Assembly (NCBI RefSeq): GCF_011250645.1
Contig: NZ_JAANNO010000006.1
Span: 30,225 to 94,224, forward strand
From: Motilibacter aurantiacus
Lineage (GTDB): Bacteria > Actinomycetota > Actinomycetes > Motilibacterales > Motilibacteraceae
DNA length: 64,000 nucleotides
Direction: 5' to 3'
The notes below the pieces were generated by a model that was given only the letters and a program-made list of their open reading frames with translations, had not been told where the DNA came from and made no database searches. This document shows positions 24,063 to 34,490 of the stretch, piece after piece. Both the position numbers and the translations under genes were made by a program. Each line of letters begins with the position of its first letter. The stretch's first letter is position 1.

Positions 24063-26399
24063 ATGTCTCTGACCCGCCGATGGCGCCGCGCGGCCCTGCC
24101 CGCCGTGCTCGCGGTGCCGGCCCTGCTGGCGGGCCTCGTCGTGGCCCCGGTGGCACCGGCCGGTGCCGCCACGGTGGCGGCTCCGGCCGGGCTGGCCCCG
24201 GACGCGGGGGCGGTCGTGTCGAACGCGGAGCTCACCTGGGCCCCGGTCGAGGGGGCGACCGGCTACGAGGTCCAGCTGTCCGACAGCGACGGATTCGACC
24301 CCAACGTCCTGGCGGCCACGGTCCCGACGCCGGCCTGGCAGCTGCCGCCGCTCGTGCCGAGCGGCGACTACGTGTGGCGGGTCCGCGCCACCACCGCCGC
24401 GGCTGCCGGCGAGTGGAGCGCGCCCGCGACGCTCACGAGGAGCTGGGACGCAGAGCCGGCGTCGCCGGTCACCGTCTCCTCGGTCGCGGTGCCGGTCGTC
24501 AGCTGGCAGCCCGTCGCCGACGCATCGTTCTACGAAGTCGAGTTCAGCGCCGACCCGTTCCACGACGCCTGGTCCTACGAGGGCCGCGAGGACACCCGCC
24601 GGTTCACCTGCTACACCCAGCACACCTACCTCGCGCCGTACGGGACGGCCGCGGGCAAGGAGGCGCTGCCGGGCGACGAGACCAAGTGCGCGTTCGCCTT
24701 CGGCGAGGACCCGCGCGTGCAGTGGCTCGAGGACGAGCAGAAGACGTGCCTGGACAAGACCGAGCCCACCGCCCGCGCTGTCTGCCTGGCCGACGCCGCC
24801 GAGCGGGTGGCCGCCCGCAACCCGATGGAGGGCGGCAAGTTCTTCCCCGGCGCGTGGTACTGGCGGGTCCGGGGCCGCGACGGGACCGTGAGCGAGGCCA
24901 AGACGCCCTTCAACGACCCGGCGCTCAGCTGCACCGGCGTCTGGGACGGCGCCGGCGGCACGAAGAGCGTCTCGGACGGCAAGATCACCGTGCCGGTCCC
25001 GTCCGCGGTGCCCGGCTACGCGCCCAAGCCGGCCTGCAGCAGCTGGTCCGACCAGGGCACGTTCACCTTCACCTCGCCGGCGGCGGTCGCCGAGGCCGTG
25101 TCGGCGGTGCCGGGCGGTGCCGCGGTCACCCCGGTGGCCGGCGGTGTCGCCTCCGCCACGCCGGTCTTCTCCTGGCAACCGGTCGACGGGGCGATCAAGT
25201 ACCGCCTCTACGTGTCGCGCACGAAGGACCTGCGCGACTCCGACCACGTGTGGGAGACCGCCGCGACGAGCCTGTCGCCCTACGGCACCCTGCCCGACGC
25301 CCGGTCGCTCTACTGGGGCGTGCAGGCCTGCGGGTGGCGGCTCTGCGGCCCGGTGAGCGGCCCGCAGCGCTTCGGCAAGCTCGCGACCTCCCCGGTACGC
25401 GCCGTCTCCGCCGTCTCCGCGGGCCCGGTCGTCAGCGCGTCCTGGACGACGCAGACCGCTGCCGTCCCGGCGGGCGCCCGCGTGGCGGCGACGGACTCCG
25501 AGGCCAAGGCGTACCGCGTGCAGGTGGCGGTCGACGGCAACTTCGCCCAGCCGGTCGTCGACGTCACGACCGACCGGGTCGTGCGCCCCGGCGACCCCGC
25601 GGGGACCAGCCGGGTCACGCTCGACGCGAGCAAGCTGGGCAACGGCACCTACACGTGGCGGGTCCGTGCCCTGGACGAGTCCGGCTTCGCCTACCCCTGG
25701 TCGTCCGGCGCCCCCTTCCGCCGGGACGTCGACACCCCCCAGGCCAGCATCGGAGCCGCCGACGGGATGGCCCTGACCGGTGCCGTCCCGCTGGCCTTCA
25801 GCGAGCCGGTCACCGGTGTCTCGGGCACCACCGTCGGCCTGGTGGGCGAGGACGGGGCCAAGGTCCGCGGCGTGGTGACGCGCCAGAGCGGCACGGCCTA
25901 CACCTTCACCCCGTCCGCGCCGCTGGTCGCGAACACCCGCTACTCCGCGTGGGTGGCGCCGACGGTCCTGGACCTGTCGGGCAAGAGCGCGATCGCTGTC
26001 GGGACGACCGTCCGCACCACCGGGGTCGTGGACAGCGCGAGCTCGGCACTGGTGCGGGTACGCGGCGGCTGGCGCACCGTCACGGCCTCCGACGCGGCGG
26101 GCAAGTCGTTCGTCCGTGCCACCAAGGGCAAGGCCAAGCCGGCGGTGAAGGCCGTGCTGCGCGGCACCTCCGTGACGGTCCACGCCTGCCGGAGCGTGCG
26201 GTCGGGCATCGCGACGGTCGCCGTCGACGGGCGCCGGGTGGCGACCGTCGACCTCTACCGGGGCTACAGCAGCTGCGGCAGGGTCGCGACGGTGAAGGTC
26301 CCGGCGGGCAAGCACACCGTGGTCGTGAGCGCGACGAGCAAGGGCAACAAGCGCTCGCGGGGCACCGACCTCGCGGTGGACGCCATCAGCGGGGCCTGA
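24063..26399 (+). CDS. Secreted multi-domain fibronectin type III-like protein
   Basis: This is a large exported protein of 778 residues with no enzyme motif I can find. A signal peptide (about 1-36, ending PAGAA) is followed by at least four Fn3-like repeats recognisable by SWQPV or TWAPV on one strand and YxWRVRA on another (near 60, 150, 370 and 500). Next comes a Big_5-type Ig-like domain ([18 protein letters not shown]) and a C-terminal beta domain with paired cysteines. It is probably cell-surface or extracellular matrix material. With the VOC gene behind it, it interrupts the usual aroQ-efp neighbourhood, so it is likely a later insertion. Confidence 0.8.
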   Translation: MSLTRRWRRAALPAVLAVPALLAGLVVAPVAPAGAATVAAPAGLAPDAGAVVSNAELTWAPVEGATGYEVQLSDSDGFDPNVLAATVPTPAWQLPPLVPSGDYVWRVRATTAAAAGEWSAPATLTRSWDAEPASPVTVSSVAVPVVSWQPVADASFYEVEFSADPFHDAWSYEGREDTRRFTCYTQHTYLAPYGTAAGKEALPGDETKCAFAFGEDPRVQWLEDEQKTCLDKTEPTARAVCLADAAERVAARNPMEGGKFFPGAWYWRVRGRDGTVSEAKTPFNDPALSCTGVWDGAGGTKSVSDGKITVPVPSAVPGYAPKPACSSWSDQGTFTFTSPAAVAEAVSAVPGGAAVTPVAGGVASATPVFSWQPVDGAIKYRLYVSRTKDLRDSDHVWETAATSLSPYGTLPDARSLYWGVQACGWRLCGPVSGPQRFGKLATSPVRAVSAVSAGPVVSASWTTQTAAVPAGARVAATDSEAKAYRVQVAVDGNFAQPVVDVTTDRVVRPGDPAGTSRVTLDASKLGNGTYTWRVRALDESGFAYPWSSGAPFRRDVDTPQASIGAADGMALTGAVPLAFSEPVTGVSGTTVGLVGEDGAKVRGVVTRQSGTAYTFTPSAPLVANTRYSAWVAPTVLDLSGKSAIAVGTTVRTTGVVDSASSALVRVRGGWRTVTASDAAGKSFVRATKGKAKPAVKAVLRGTSVTVHACRSVRSGIATVAVDGRRVATVDLYRGYSSCGRVATVKVPAGKHTVVVSATSKGNKRSRGTDLAVDAISGA

Positions 26400-26424
26400 C
26401 GGCCCACCACCCGCGTGGTGCGAC

Positions 26425-26466
26425 GCGCGCCGTGCTTCCTCCGCCTGGCGAAGGGGCACGGCGCGC
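26425..26466 (+). terminator. Hairpin terminator after the Fn3 gene
   Basis: Perfect 11-bp arms (GCGCGCCGTGC at 26425-26435 and GCACGGCGCGC at 26456-26466) lie 25 bp after the stop. A smaller CCACCACCCGCGTGGTG dyad precedes them. No T-run follows. Confidence 0.7.
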
Positions 26467-26575
26467 TCGTGTGCCCGGGCGGCGATGACTTCCGCCCCGA
26501 CGGGACGTCTTCCCTGCTGACGCACACGTCGTGCGACCGCGCCGCAGGAGCGGCATCCGAGAGAGGGACCCCGCC

Positions 26576-27019
26576 ATGACCATGATCTTTATCAACCTGC
26601 CGGTCGCGGACGTCCGCGCCTCCGACGCGTTCTGGCAGGCGCTGGGCTACGGGCGCAACGAGCAGTTCTGCGACGACCAGGCCACCAACGTGGTCCTCGA
26701 CGACAACATCACCCTCATGCTGCTGCAGCAGGCGCGTTTCTCCGACTTCCTGCCGGCCGGGACGCCGGTCGCCGGCCCGCACGCCGGGACACGGGCGCTC
26801 TACGCGCTGTCGGCCGACAGCCGGGAGGCCGTCGACACCCTCGTGGACAAGGCCCTCGCAGCCGGCGGCAGCGACTGGATGCCGGCCCAGGACCACGGCT
26901 TCACGTACGGCCGCTCGTTCCGCGACCTCGACGGCCACGTCTTCGAGGTGATGTGGATGAACCCGGCGGTGGCCGCCGGCGAGGCCGAGGTGCCCGAGCT
27001 CGCCGCCGCCGGCTCCTGA
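26576..27019 (+). CDS. VOC-superfamily (glyoxalase-like) protein
   Basis: The 147-residue protein starts MTMIFINLPVADVRASDAFW and contains the paired beta-alpha-beta-beta-beta modules of the vicinal-oxygen-chelate fold. The C-terminal block FRDLDGHVFEVMWMNP carries the usual metal-ligand Glu. The N-terminal His ligand of true glyoxalases is replaced by Asn (INLPVAD), so it may be a binding or resistance-type VOC protein and not glyoxalase I. The ATG at 26576 has GAGAGGGA about 8 nt upstream. It converges on aroQ. Confidence 0.85.
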   Translation: MTMIFINLPVADVRASDAFWQALGYGRNEQFCDDQATNVVLDDNITLMLLQQARFSDFLPAGTPVAGPHAGTRALYALSADSREAVDTLVDKALAAGGSDWMPAQDHGFTYGRSFRDLDGHVFEVMWMNPAVAAGEAEVPELAAAGS

Positions 27020-27038
27020 CCGCGGGACCGGGCCCGGC

Positions 27039-29098
<2,060 letters not shown>

Positions 29099-30280
29099 TC
29101 ACCGGACGCCCAGCCCGGCGAGGTAGGCGGCGGCGTTGCGGTGGGTCTCCGCGGCCGAGTCGCCGCCGAACTTCTCCAGCACCGCGTCCGCGAGGACGAG
29201 CGCGACCATCGCCTCCGCGACGACCCCGGCGGCGGGGACCGCGCAGACGTCGCTGCGCTGGTGGTGGGCCTTGGTGGCCTCCCCGGTCGCCACGTCGACG
29301 GTGTCGAGCGCGCGCGGCACGGTCGCGATCGGCTTCATGGCCGCTCGCACCCGCAGCACCTCGCCGGTCGACATGCCGCCCTCGGTGCCCCCGGAGCGAC
29401 CGCTGCGGCGACGGATCCGGCCGTCCTCGCCGGTCTCGATCTCGTCGTGGGCCTTCGACCCGGGGGTCGCGGCGAGCGCGAAGCCGTCGCCGACCTCCAC
29501 GCCCTTGATCGCCTGGATGCCCATCAGCGCGGCGGCCAGCCGGGCGTCCAGGCGCCGGTCCCAGTGCACGTGGCTGCCGAGGCCGGGCGGGAGGCCGGTG
29601 ACCGCGACCTCGACGACGCCGCCGAGGGTGTCGCCGTCCTTGTGGGCGCGGTCGATCTCCTCGACCATCGCCGCGCTCGCTGCGGGGTCGAAGCAGCGCA
29701 CCGGGTCCGCGTCCACCGCCGCGAGGTCGTCGGGGCCGGGCACGACGCCCTCGGGCGCCACGGCCCCTCCGATGCGTACGACGTGGCTGACGACGGTCGC
29801 GCCCACGGCCTGGGCGAGGAAGGCCTTGGCGACGCGGCCGAGCGCGACGCGGGCCGCGGTCTCCCGCGCGGAGGCCCGCTCGAGGATGGGCCGGGCGTCC
29901 TCGAAGCCGTACTTCTGCATCCCGACGAGGTCGGCGTGGCCCGGGCGCGGGCGGGTCAGCGGCGCGTTGCGCGCGAGCCCGGCCAGCACCTCGGGGTCGA
30001 CCGGGTCCGCGGCCATGACCTGCTGCCACTTCGGCCACTCGGTGTTGCCGACGCGCACCGCGACCGGCCCGCCCTGGGTGACGCCGTGGCGCACTCCGCC
30101 GAGCAGCTCGACCTCGTCCTGCTCGAACGACATGCGGGCGCCGCGCCCGTAGCCGAGGCGGCGCCGCGCGAGGTCGTCGGCGAGGTCGCGGGTGGTGACC
30201 CGCACTCCGGCGGGCAGCCCCTCGAGGACGGCGAGGAGGGCAGGGCCGTGGGACTCCCCGGCGGTGATCCAGCGCAGCAC
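29099..30280 (-). CDS. aroC: Chorismate synthase
   Basis: AroC eliminates phosphate from EPSP to give chorismate, using reduced FMN. The 393-residue protein carries all three family signatures: [18 protein letters not shown] at the start, [14 protein letters not shown] helix (seen as [13 protein letters not shown]) with [14 protein letters not shown], and [17 protein letters not shown] near the end. It is the first shikimate gene after the pilus cluster; only 52 bp separate it from the last pilus-linked gene, so read-through from the pil promoter is possible. Confidence 0.96.
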   Translation of the reverse strand: MLRWITAGESHGPALLAVLEGLPAGVRVTTRDLADDLARRRLGYGRGARMSFEQDEVELLGGVRHGVTQGGPVAVRVGNTEWPKWQQVMAADPVDPEVLAGLARNAPLTRPRPGHADLVGMQKYGFEDARPILERASARETAARVALGRVAKAFLAQAVGATVVSHVVRIGGAVAPEGVVPGPDDLAAVDADPVRCFDPAASAAMVEEIDRAHKDGDTLGGVVEVAVTGLPPGLGSHVHWDRRLDARLAAALMGIQAIKGVEVGDGFALAATPGSKAHDEIETGEDGRIRRRSGRSGGTEGGMSTGEVLRVRAAMKPIATVPRALDTVDVATGEATKAHHQRSDVCAVPAAGVVAEAMVALVLADAVLEKFGGDSAAETHRNAAAYLAGLGVR

Positions 30281-30332
30281 GGCTCAGATCCTCCCACAGC
30301 GCGGTGCGTGGGCCGTACGCGCGCGCGGTGCC

Positions 30333-31007
30333 TCAGCCTGCAGGCACCGTCAGGGACTGGCCCTCGCAGAGGTCCTTCTTGACGGTGCCGTACGCGATGG
30401 TCCCGCAGCTGCCGCCCTCCAGGCGGAGCAGGGTGAACCGCTCGGCGAACTCCGCGCCCGGCACGGCGACGTACGTCTTGCCGGAGACCTGGAAGGTCGC
30501 GGCGGCGTTGTCGCCGCCCACCGCCACGAGCTTCACGACGACCGGGGCCGCGCTGGGAGACGGCGTGGGAGCGGGCGTGGCGGTGGGCGTCGGGCCGGGA
30601 GCCGCCGAGCCGGGTGCCGCGGTGGCGCTCGGGACCGCGGTGGGCGCCGGCGTGGCGCTCGCGGAGGGCGCGGCCGAGGCGGCCGGGGTTGCCGACGGGC
30701 GCGCGGCCGCGACGAGCGGGACGAAGGGGTTGCGCAGCGCGCCGCCGCCGGCGGGCCGGGCGCTGGTCAGCGTGTCGTCCCCGCCGGAGCCAGGCGTGGC
30801 TGCCGGGATGGCGGAGGCCGCGGGAACCGGGGACGCAGGGGCGGCGGCCGGGGCCGTCGTCACCACCGCGAGGGCGGTGTCGTCGCCGCCGGACGTCGTG
30901 GACCAGGCGAGCATCCCGGCCGCGACGACCGCGGCGCCGCCGGCGGCCACGAGGAACGCCGGCCGCACCTGGCGCTGGTCGGCGGGGTCTCCTGCACTGC
31001 GGGGCAT
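30333..31007 (-). CDS. Type IV pilus-linked membrane protein with Pro/Ala-rich linker
   Basis: This 224-residue protein follows pilO in the pilM-N-O cluster and I do not recognise its family. After a short cytoplasmic tail comes one membrane helix (AFLVAAGGAAVVAAGMLAWS, about 18-38) and a long Ala/Pro/Ser/Thr linker (about 45-150). A small C-terminal domain of about 65 residues follows (VVVKLVAVGGDNAAATFQVSG ... KKDLCEGQSLTVPAG) with two cysteines. Position and layout resemble PilP, which sits after PilO in other bacteria, though PilP is a lipoprotein and no lipobox is seen. ATG with AAGGA upstream. Confidence 0.7.
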   Translation of the reverse strand: MPRSAGDPADQRQVRPAFLVAAGGAAVVAAGMLAWSTTSGGDDTALAVVTTAPAAAPASPVPAASAIPAATPGSGGDDTLTSARPAGGGALRNPFVPLVAAARPSATPAASAAPSASATPAPTAVPSATAAPGSAAPGPTPTATPAPTPSPSAAPVVVKLVAVGGDNAAATFQVSGKTYVAVPGAEFAERFTLLRLEGGSCGTIAYGTVKKDLCEGQSLTVPAG

Positions 31008-31042
31008 GGAAGGTGTCCTTCGGTGAGCGTGCCGGAGCCGGG

Positions 31043-31753
31043 TCAGCTGGCGGGCAGGGTCGAGGTGCCGCCGGCAGGCGTGCCGGACGGGGTGGTGCCG
31101 GACGGGGTGGTGCCGGACAGGGTGGCGGCCGGGGCGCTGCTGCCCACGGCCGCGGTGCCCCCGGCCGCGGTGCCCGTGCCGTCGGCAGGGCGCACGAAGA
31201 CCGCGCCCTGGATCTGCGCCTGGACCGTCCCGGCCGGCGCCTCGTCCGTGCCCGTCGCCATGGCGTCGGTGAGGGAGACCGTGGTCACCAGGAAGGCGCG
31301 GCCCATCGTCTCCAGCCGGCTGAGCAAGCCGGCCACCTCGAAGTAGTCGCCGGTGACCGTGAGCCCCACGGAGACGCTCTGCATCCCCGTGACGGTGCCG
31401 TCGGTGCCGGCGAGAGCCACCGGTGCGGCGGGCGAGATGCTCCCCAGCGTGACACCCGAGGCCGTGGCCAGGGCCGTGATCCGGCGGACGAGCGTGGGCA
31501 GGTCGACGCTGTCCGGCACCTTGCTGTTGAGCTGGGCCAGCGCGCGCTGCTTGGCGGGGAGCTCCTGCGCCAGCACCTTGAGCTGGCCGAGCTGCGTCGA
31601 GAGCTGGGCGTTCTGGGCCAGCTGCGCCGTCGCCTCGTCGCGCAGGCCGGAGGCCTCGGCCCGCTTCGGCCCGAGGAGGAGCAGCCAGCCGGCGGCCAGC
31701 AGGACTAGGCCTGCCGCCACCGTGGCGGCGGTCCACTTCTGGGTGCGGGTCAT
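31043..31753 (-). CDS. pilO: Type IV pilus inner-membrane assembly protein PilO
   Basis: PilO pairs with PilN to form the alignment complex between the cytoplasmic PilM ring and the outer part of the machine. The 236-residue protein has a short cytoplasmic N-terminus, one membrane helix (WTAATVAAGLVLLAAGWLLLL), a coiled coil (RDEATAQLAQNAQL ...) and a ferredoxin-like periplasmic domain (VGLTVTGDYFEVAGLLSRLETM). A Gly/Thr/Pro-rich tail with repeats of SGTTP ends it. It begins 1 bp after the pilN stop. Confidence 0.87.
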   Translation of the reverse strand: MTRTQKWTAATVAAGLVLLAAGWLLLLGPKRAEASGLRDEATAQLAQNAQLSTQLGQLKVLAQELPAKQRALAQLNSKVPDSVDLPTLVRRITALATASGVTLGSISPAAPVALAGTDGTVTGMQSVSVGLTVTGDYFEVAGLLSRLETMGRAFLVTTVSLTDAMATGTDEAPAGTVQAQIQGAVFVRPADGTGTAAGGTAAVGSSAPAATLSGTTPSGTTPSGTPAGGTSTLPAS

Positions 31754-31754
31754 G

Positions 31755-32480
31755 TCAGCTCCCCGTCGAGTCGTAGCGGTGGGACAGCGCCTCGGCGGTC
31801 ACGTTCACGCTCGAGGAGAACGTGATGAGCGTGCGCCCGAGCTCGGCGTCGACCGCCGACTGCGAGTTCGTGAAGTACGGATCGGCGAAACCCGGCTCGC
31901 CGGACAGCGCGTCCAGCCAGCCGGCCACGGCGTCCTGGCTCGTCGCCTTGCCGGTGAAGGTGATCGTGGCGACCGGGGCCGAGGTCACCGCGCTGCCGGT
32001 GGCCGGCGTCCCCGCGGCGTCCGTTGCAGTGGCGGCGCCGGCCTCGGGCTGCACGATCGACACCTCGGTCAGCCAGACGCCCTTGGGGACGATGACGCCG
32101 ATGTCCCGCAGGTACTGCGACCAGCGCACGTCCCGGCCCATGGCCTGGGCCAGCAGCGCCGACTCGGCCTTCAGGTCGGCCTCGACCTGGGGGACGTCGG
32201 CGTACTCCTGCTGCGCGCTCTGCAGCTGCGCGCCCTCGGACCTCGCGGCCGCGAGGTCCTGCCGGGCGTCGGACACGGACCCGGCGGACAGGGCGTAGCC
32301 GGCGACGACGAGCGCGGCCACCAGGCCGAGGCCGGCCCCGAGGCCCGCCTGCACCCTGCGGAACCGCTGCTGCTCGAGGATCTCGGGCGGGAGCAGGTTG
32401 ACCCGGGGCAGGACTGCCGCACGGGCGGCGGAGACCGCGGTGTCCGCGGTCTCGGCGGAGAGGAAGGTGGGTGTGGTCAT
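31755..32480 (-). CDS. pilN: Type IV pilus assembly protein PilN
   Basis: The 241-residue protein carries the PilN signature RVNLLPPEILEQQRFRR, the short cytoplasmic motif that docks into PilM. A membrane helix follows (AGLGLVAALVVAGYALSAG), then a coiled coil and the periplasmic ferredoxin-like domain (GVIVPKGVWLTEVSIVQ, ATITFTGKATSQDAVAGWLDAL). The ATG shares one base with the pilM stop (TGATG). Family call is firm from the motif and the context. Confidence 0.9.
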   Translation of the reverse strand: MTTPTFLSAETADTAVSAARAAVLPRVNLLPPEILEQQRFRRVQAGLGAGLGLVAALVVAGYALSAGSVSDARQDLAAARSEGAQLQSAQQEYADVPQVEADLKAESALLAQAMGRDVRWSQYLRDIGVIVPKGVWLTEVSIVQPEAGAATATDAAGTPATGSAVTSAPVATITFTGKATSQDAVAGWLDALSGEPGFADPYFTNSQSAVDAELGRTLITFSSSVNVTAEALSHRYDSTGS

Positions 32481-33568
32481 CAGGCAGCTCCGAGAGCGAG
32501 GCCGACGGGCACCGTCGACGACGGGGCGAGCAGGCCCAGGGCGTGCTCGCTCAGGCCGGTCCTTCCGATCCGCAGCCGCGGGAGCGGAGTCACCGTGCGG
32601 ACGGGCAGCCGGGTGGCCTCGGAGAGGCGGGCGTCCAGCCCGGCCAGCCGGGCGCTCCCCCCGCTGAGCAGCAGGTGGGCGATCGGCGCGGTGCCGGACG
32701 AGGCGACGTAGTAGTCGAACGAGCCGCGGATCTCCGCGACGAGGGCGCTCGTGGCGTCGGCGAGGGCGCGCCGCGCGTGGTCGCTCTCCGAGCCGTCCCA
32801 CTCCGGGGCCGGGCCGTCCGGCGCGCCGGCGCCGAGCTCCTGCTTCAGCTGCTCGGCGCGCTCGAACGGGACGCCCAGGCGGTCGGCCACGGCCTCGGTG
32901 AGGTGCTGGCCGCCCATGGGCAGGATGCGGACGAAGCGCGGGACGCCACCCTGGTGGACGAGGACGTTGGTGACGCACGCGCCGACGTCCACGATCGCCT
33001 CGACGGGGACGCCGGGCCCGTCGGCAGCCGGGCCGGCGATGACCACCGAGCCGATCGAGCGCAGCACCGCGAAGGACGTGAGGTCGACCGACGTCGGCAC
33101 CAGCTTTGCCTGCTGGACGGCGTCCACCAGCTTGTCGACCATCTCGCGGGAGGCCGCGACGAGCAGTCCGCGCAGCAGGCGTGCGCCGGTGGGGGCCTCG
33201 AACTCCTCCAGCGGGTGGAAGTCGAGCAGTGCCTGGTCGATCGGCATGGGGACGAGGTCCTGGGCCTGGAAGGCGAGCGAGGCCTTGAGGTCGGCCAGCG
33301 GCATCCACGGCAGCTCGACCTGACGGACGACGACGCGGGAGTTGGCGACGCCCAGGGCGACCTTCTTGGTCGAGAAGCGGCCGGTCGCCCAGAGCTCGCG
33401 CAGGGCTGCCGCCACGGCTGCGACGTCGACGACCTCTCCGTCGCGCACGGCGCCCGGAGGCAGCGGCACCTCCGCGAGGCGCTCGAGGGTCGCCCGCCCC
33501 TTCCCGGACGACACCTCCGCCGCCCGTACGCCGGACGTCCCGATGTCGAGACCGATGGCTCCAGCCAC
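32480..33568 (-). CDS. pilM: Type IV pilus assembly ATPase-fold protein PilM
   Basis: PilM is an actin-like cytoplasmic protein that organises the pilus motor. The 362-residue sequence opens VAGAIGLDIGTSGVRAAEV and has PWMPLADLKASLAFQAQDLVP, IVDVGACVTNVLVHQGG and LLLSGGSARLAGLDARLSE, all expected of the ASKHA fold. I chose GTG 33568, with GGAAGGAAG just upstream, over an upstream frame to 33607. It heads pilM-N-O-orf and is preceded by a sigma-28-like promoter. Confidence 0.92.
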   Translation of the reverse strand: MAGAIGLDIGTSGVRAAEVSSGKGRATLERLAEVPLPPGAVRDGEVVDVAAVAAALRELWATGRFSTKKVALGVANSRVVVRQVELPWMPLADLKASLAFQAQDLVPMPIDQALLDFHPLEEFEAPTGARLLRGLLVAASREMVDKLVDAVQQAKLVPTSVDLTSFAVLRSIGSVVIAGPAADGPGVPVEAIVDVGACVTNVLVHQGGVPRFVRILPMGGQHLTEAVADRLGVPFERAEQLKQELGAGAPDGPAPEWDGSESDHARRALADATSALVAEIRGSFDYYVASSGTAPIAHLLLSGGSARLAGLDARLSEATRLPVRTVTPLPRLRIGRTGLSEHALGLLAPSSTVPVGLALGAA

Positions 33569-33626
33569 GTCGCTTCCTTCCCCGGCCGGCAGGGCCGCGC
33601 TGCGCACGGAAGTGCACTCGACAAGA

Positions 33627-33653
33627 CCATCGGCGCGGTGGCCCTCGCCTTGA
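33627..33653 (-). promoter_or_regulatory. Sigma-28/WhiG-like promoter of pilM-N-O-orf
   Basis: Minus strand TCAA (33653-33650), 15 nt, GCCGATGG (33634-33627). The -10 is identical to that of pilA. The predicted start point is about 50 nt before the pilM GTG. Confidence 0.65.
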
Positions 33654-33701
33654 GCCCCCGCGCCTCCCGAACGGGCGCGTGGGGAAGGCCCGCGGGCGGG
33701 G

Positions 33702-34481
33702 TCAGACGCCGATGACGTCGAGGTAGGCGCCGGTGATGCTGCTGCCGGCCAGCACGCCGAGCAGCGCGCCGACGAGCATGAAGGGCCCGTACGGGATCGC
33801 GGTCTTGCGGGTGGCGCGTCGGCCGGCCAGCAGAGCCACGCCCACGACCCCGCCCAGCAGGAAGCCGAGGAACGCGCCGGCGGCGAGCGGCCCCCAGCCC
33901 AGCCAGCCCAGGTAGATGCCGAGGACGCCGGCCAGCTTGACGTCGCCGAAGCCCATGCCGGCGGGATAGGCGAAGGCGAGCGCGAAGTACCCGGCGTACA
34001 GGGCCGCCCCGCCGAGCAGGGCGCGCCCCAGGTCCGGCCAGCGGTCGTCGAGGACGGCGGGCACGGTCAGCAGCAGGGGCGCCACGGCGTACGCCGGCAG
34101 CACCAGGACGTTCGGCAGCCGCTTGACGTCGAGGTCGATGAGGGCGAGCGCGACGCCGAGCGCCCCGAGGTAGAGGTACGCCGGCAGCTCCCACGAGGCG
34201 CCGAGGCGCGCGCCGAGCACGACGAAGACGGCGGCGGTGAGCAGCTCGACCAGCGGGTAGCGCAGGCTGATGGGCGTCCCGCAGTCGCGGCATCGCCCGC
34301 GCAGGAGCAGCCAGCTCAGGACCGGCACGTTGTCGCGCGTGCGCACGGCGGCGGCGCAGGACGGGCAGTGCGATCCCGGGGCCACGACGCTCTCGCCGCG
34401 CGGCACCCGCCACACCACGACGTTGAGGAAGGAGCCGACGGCGAGGCCGACGACGGCCAGCAGCACGAGGAGGGCGGGCAC
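33702..34481 (-). CDS. pilD: Prepilin peptidase / N-methyltransferase
   Basis: This 259-residue polytopic enzyme cuts prepilin leaders after the conserved glycine and methylates the new N-terminus. The N-terminal cytoplasmic zinc-binding loop has two Cys pairs (CPSC and CRDC). The A24 aspartate pair is seen in DLDVKRLPN and GMGFGDVKL. About seven or eight membrane helices follow. It lies 9 bp after the pilX-like gene and ends the pilV-W-X-pilD operon, so it is made together with its substrates. Confidence 0.95.
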   Translation of the reverse strand: MPALLVLLAVVGLAVGSFLNVVVWRVPRGESVVAPGSHCPSCAAAVRTRDNVPVLSWLLLRGRCRDCGTPISLRYPLVELLTAAVFVVLGARLGASWELPAYLYLGALGVALALIDLDVKRLPNVLVLPAYAVAPLLLTVPAVLDDRWPDLGRALLGGAALYAGYFALAFAYPAGMGFGDVKLAGVLGIYLGWLGWGPLAAGAFLGFLLGGVVGVALLAGRRATRKTAIPYGPFMLVGALLGVLAGSSITGAYLDVIGV

Positions 34482-34490
34482 GTGGGCCTC

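Noticed and set aside
30281..30332. A terminator between the last pilus-linked gene and aroC
   Set aside because: Only weak GC-rich self-complementarity is visible, so read-through cannot be excluded.
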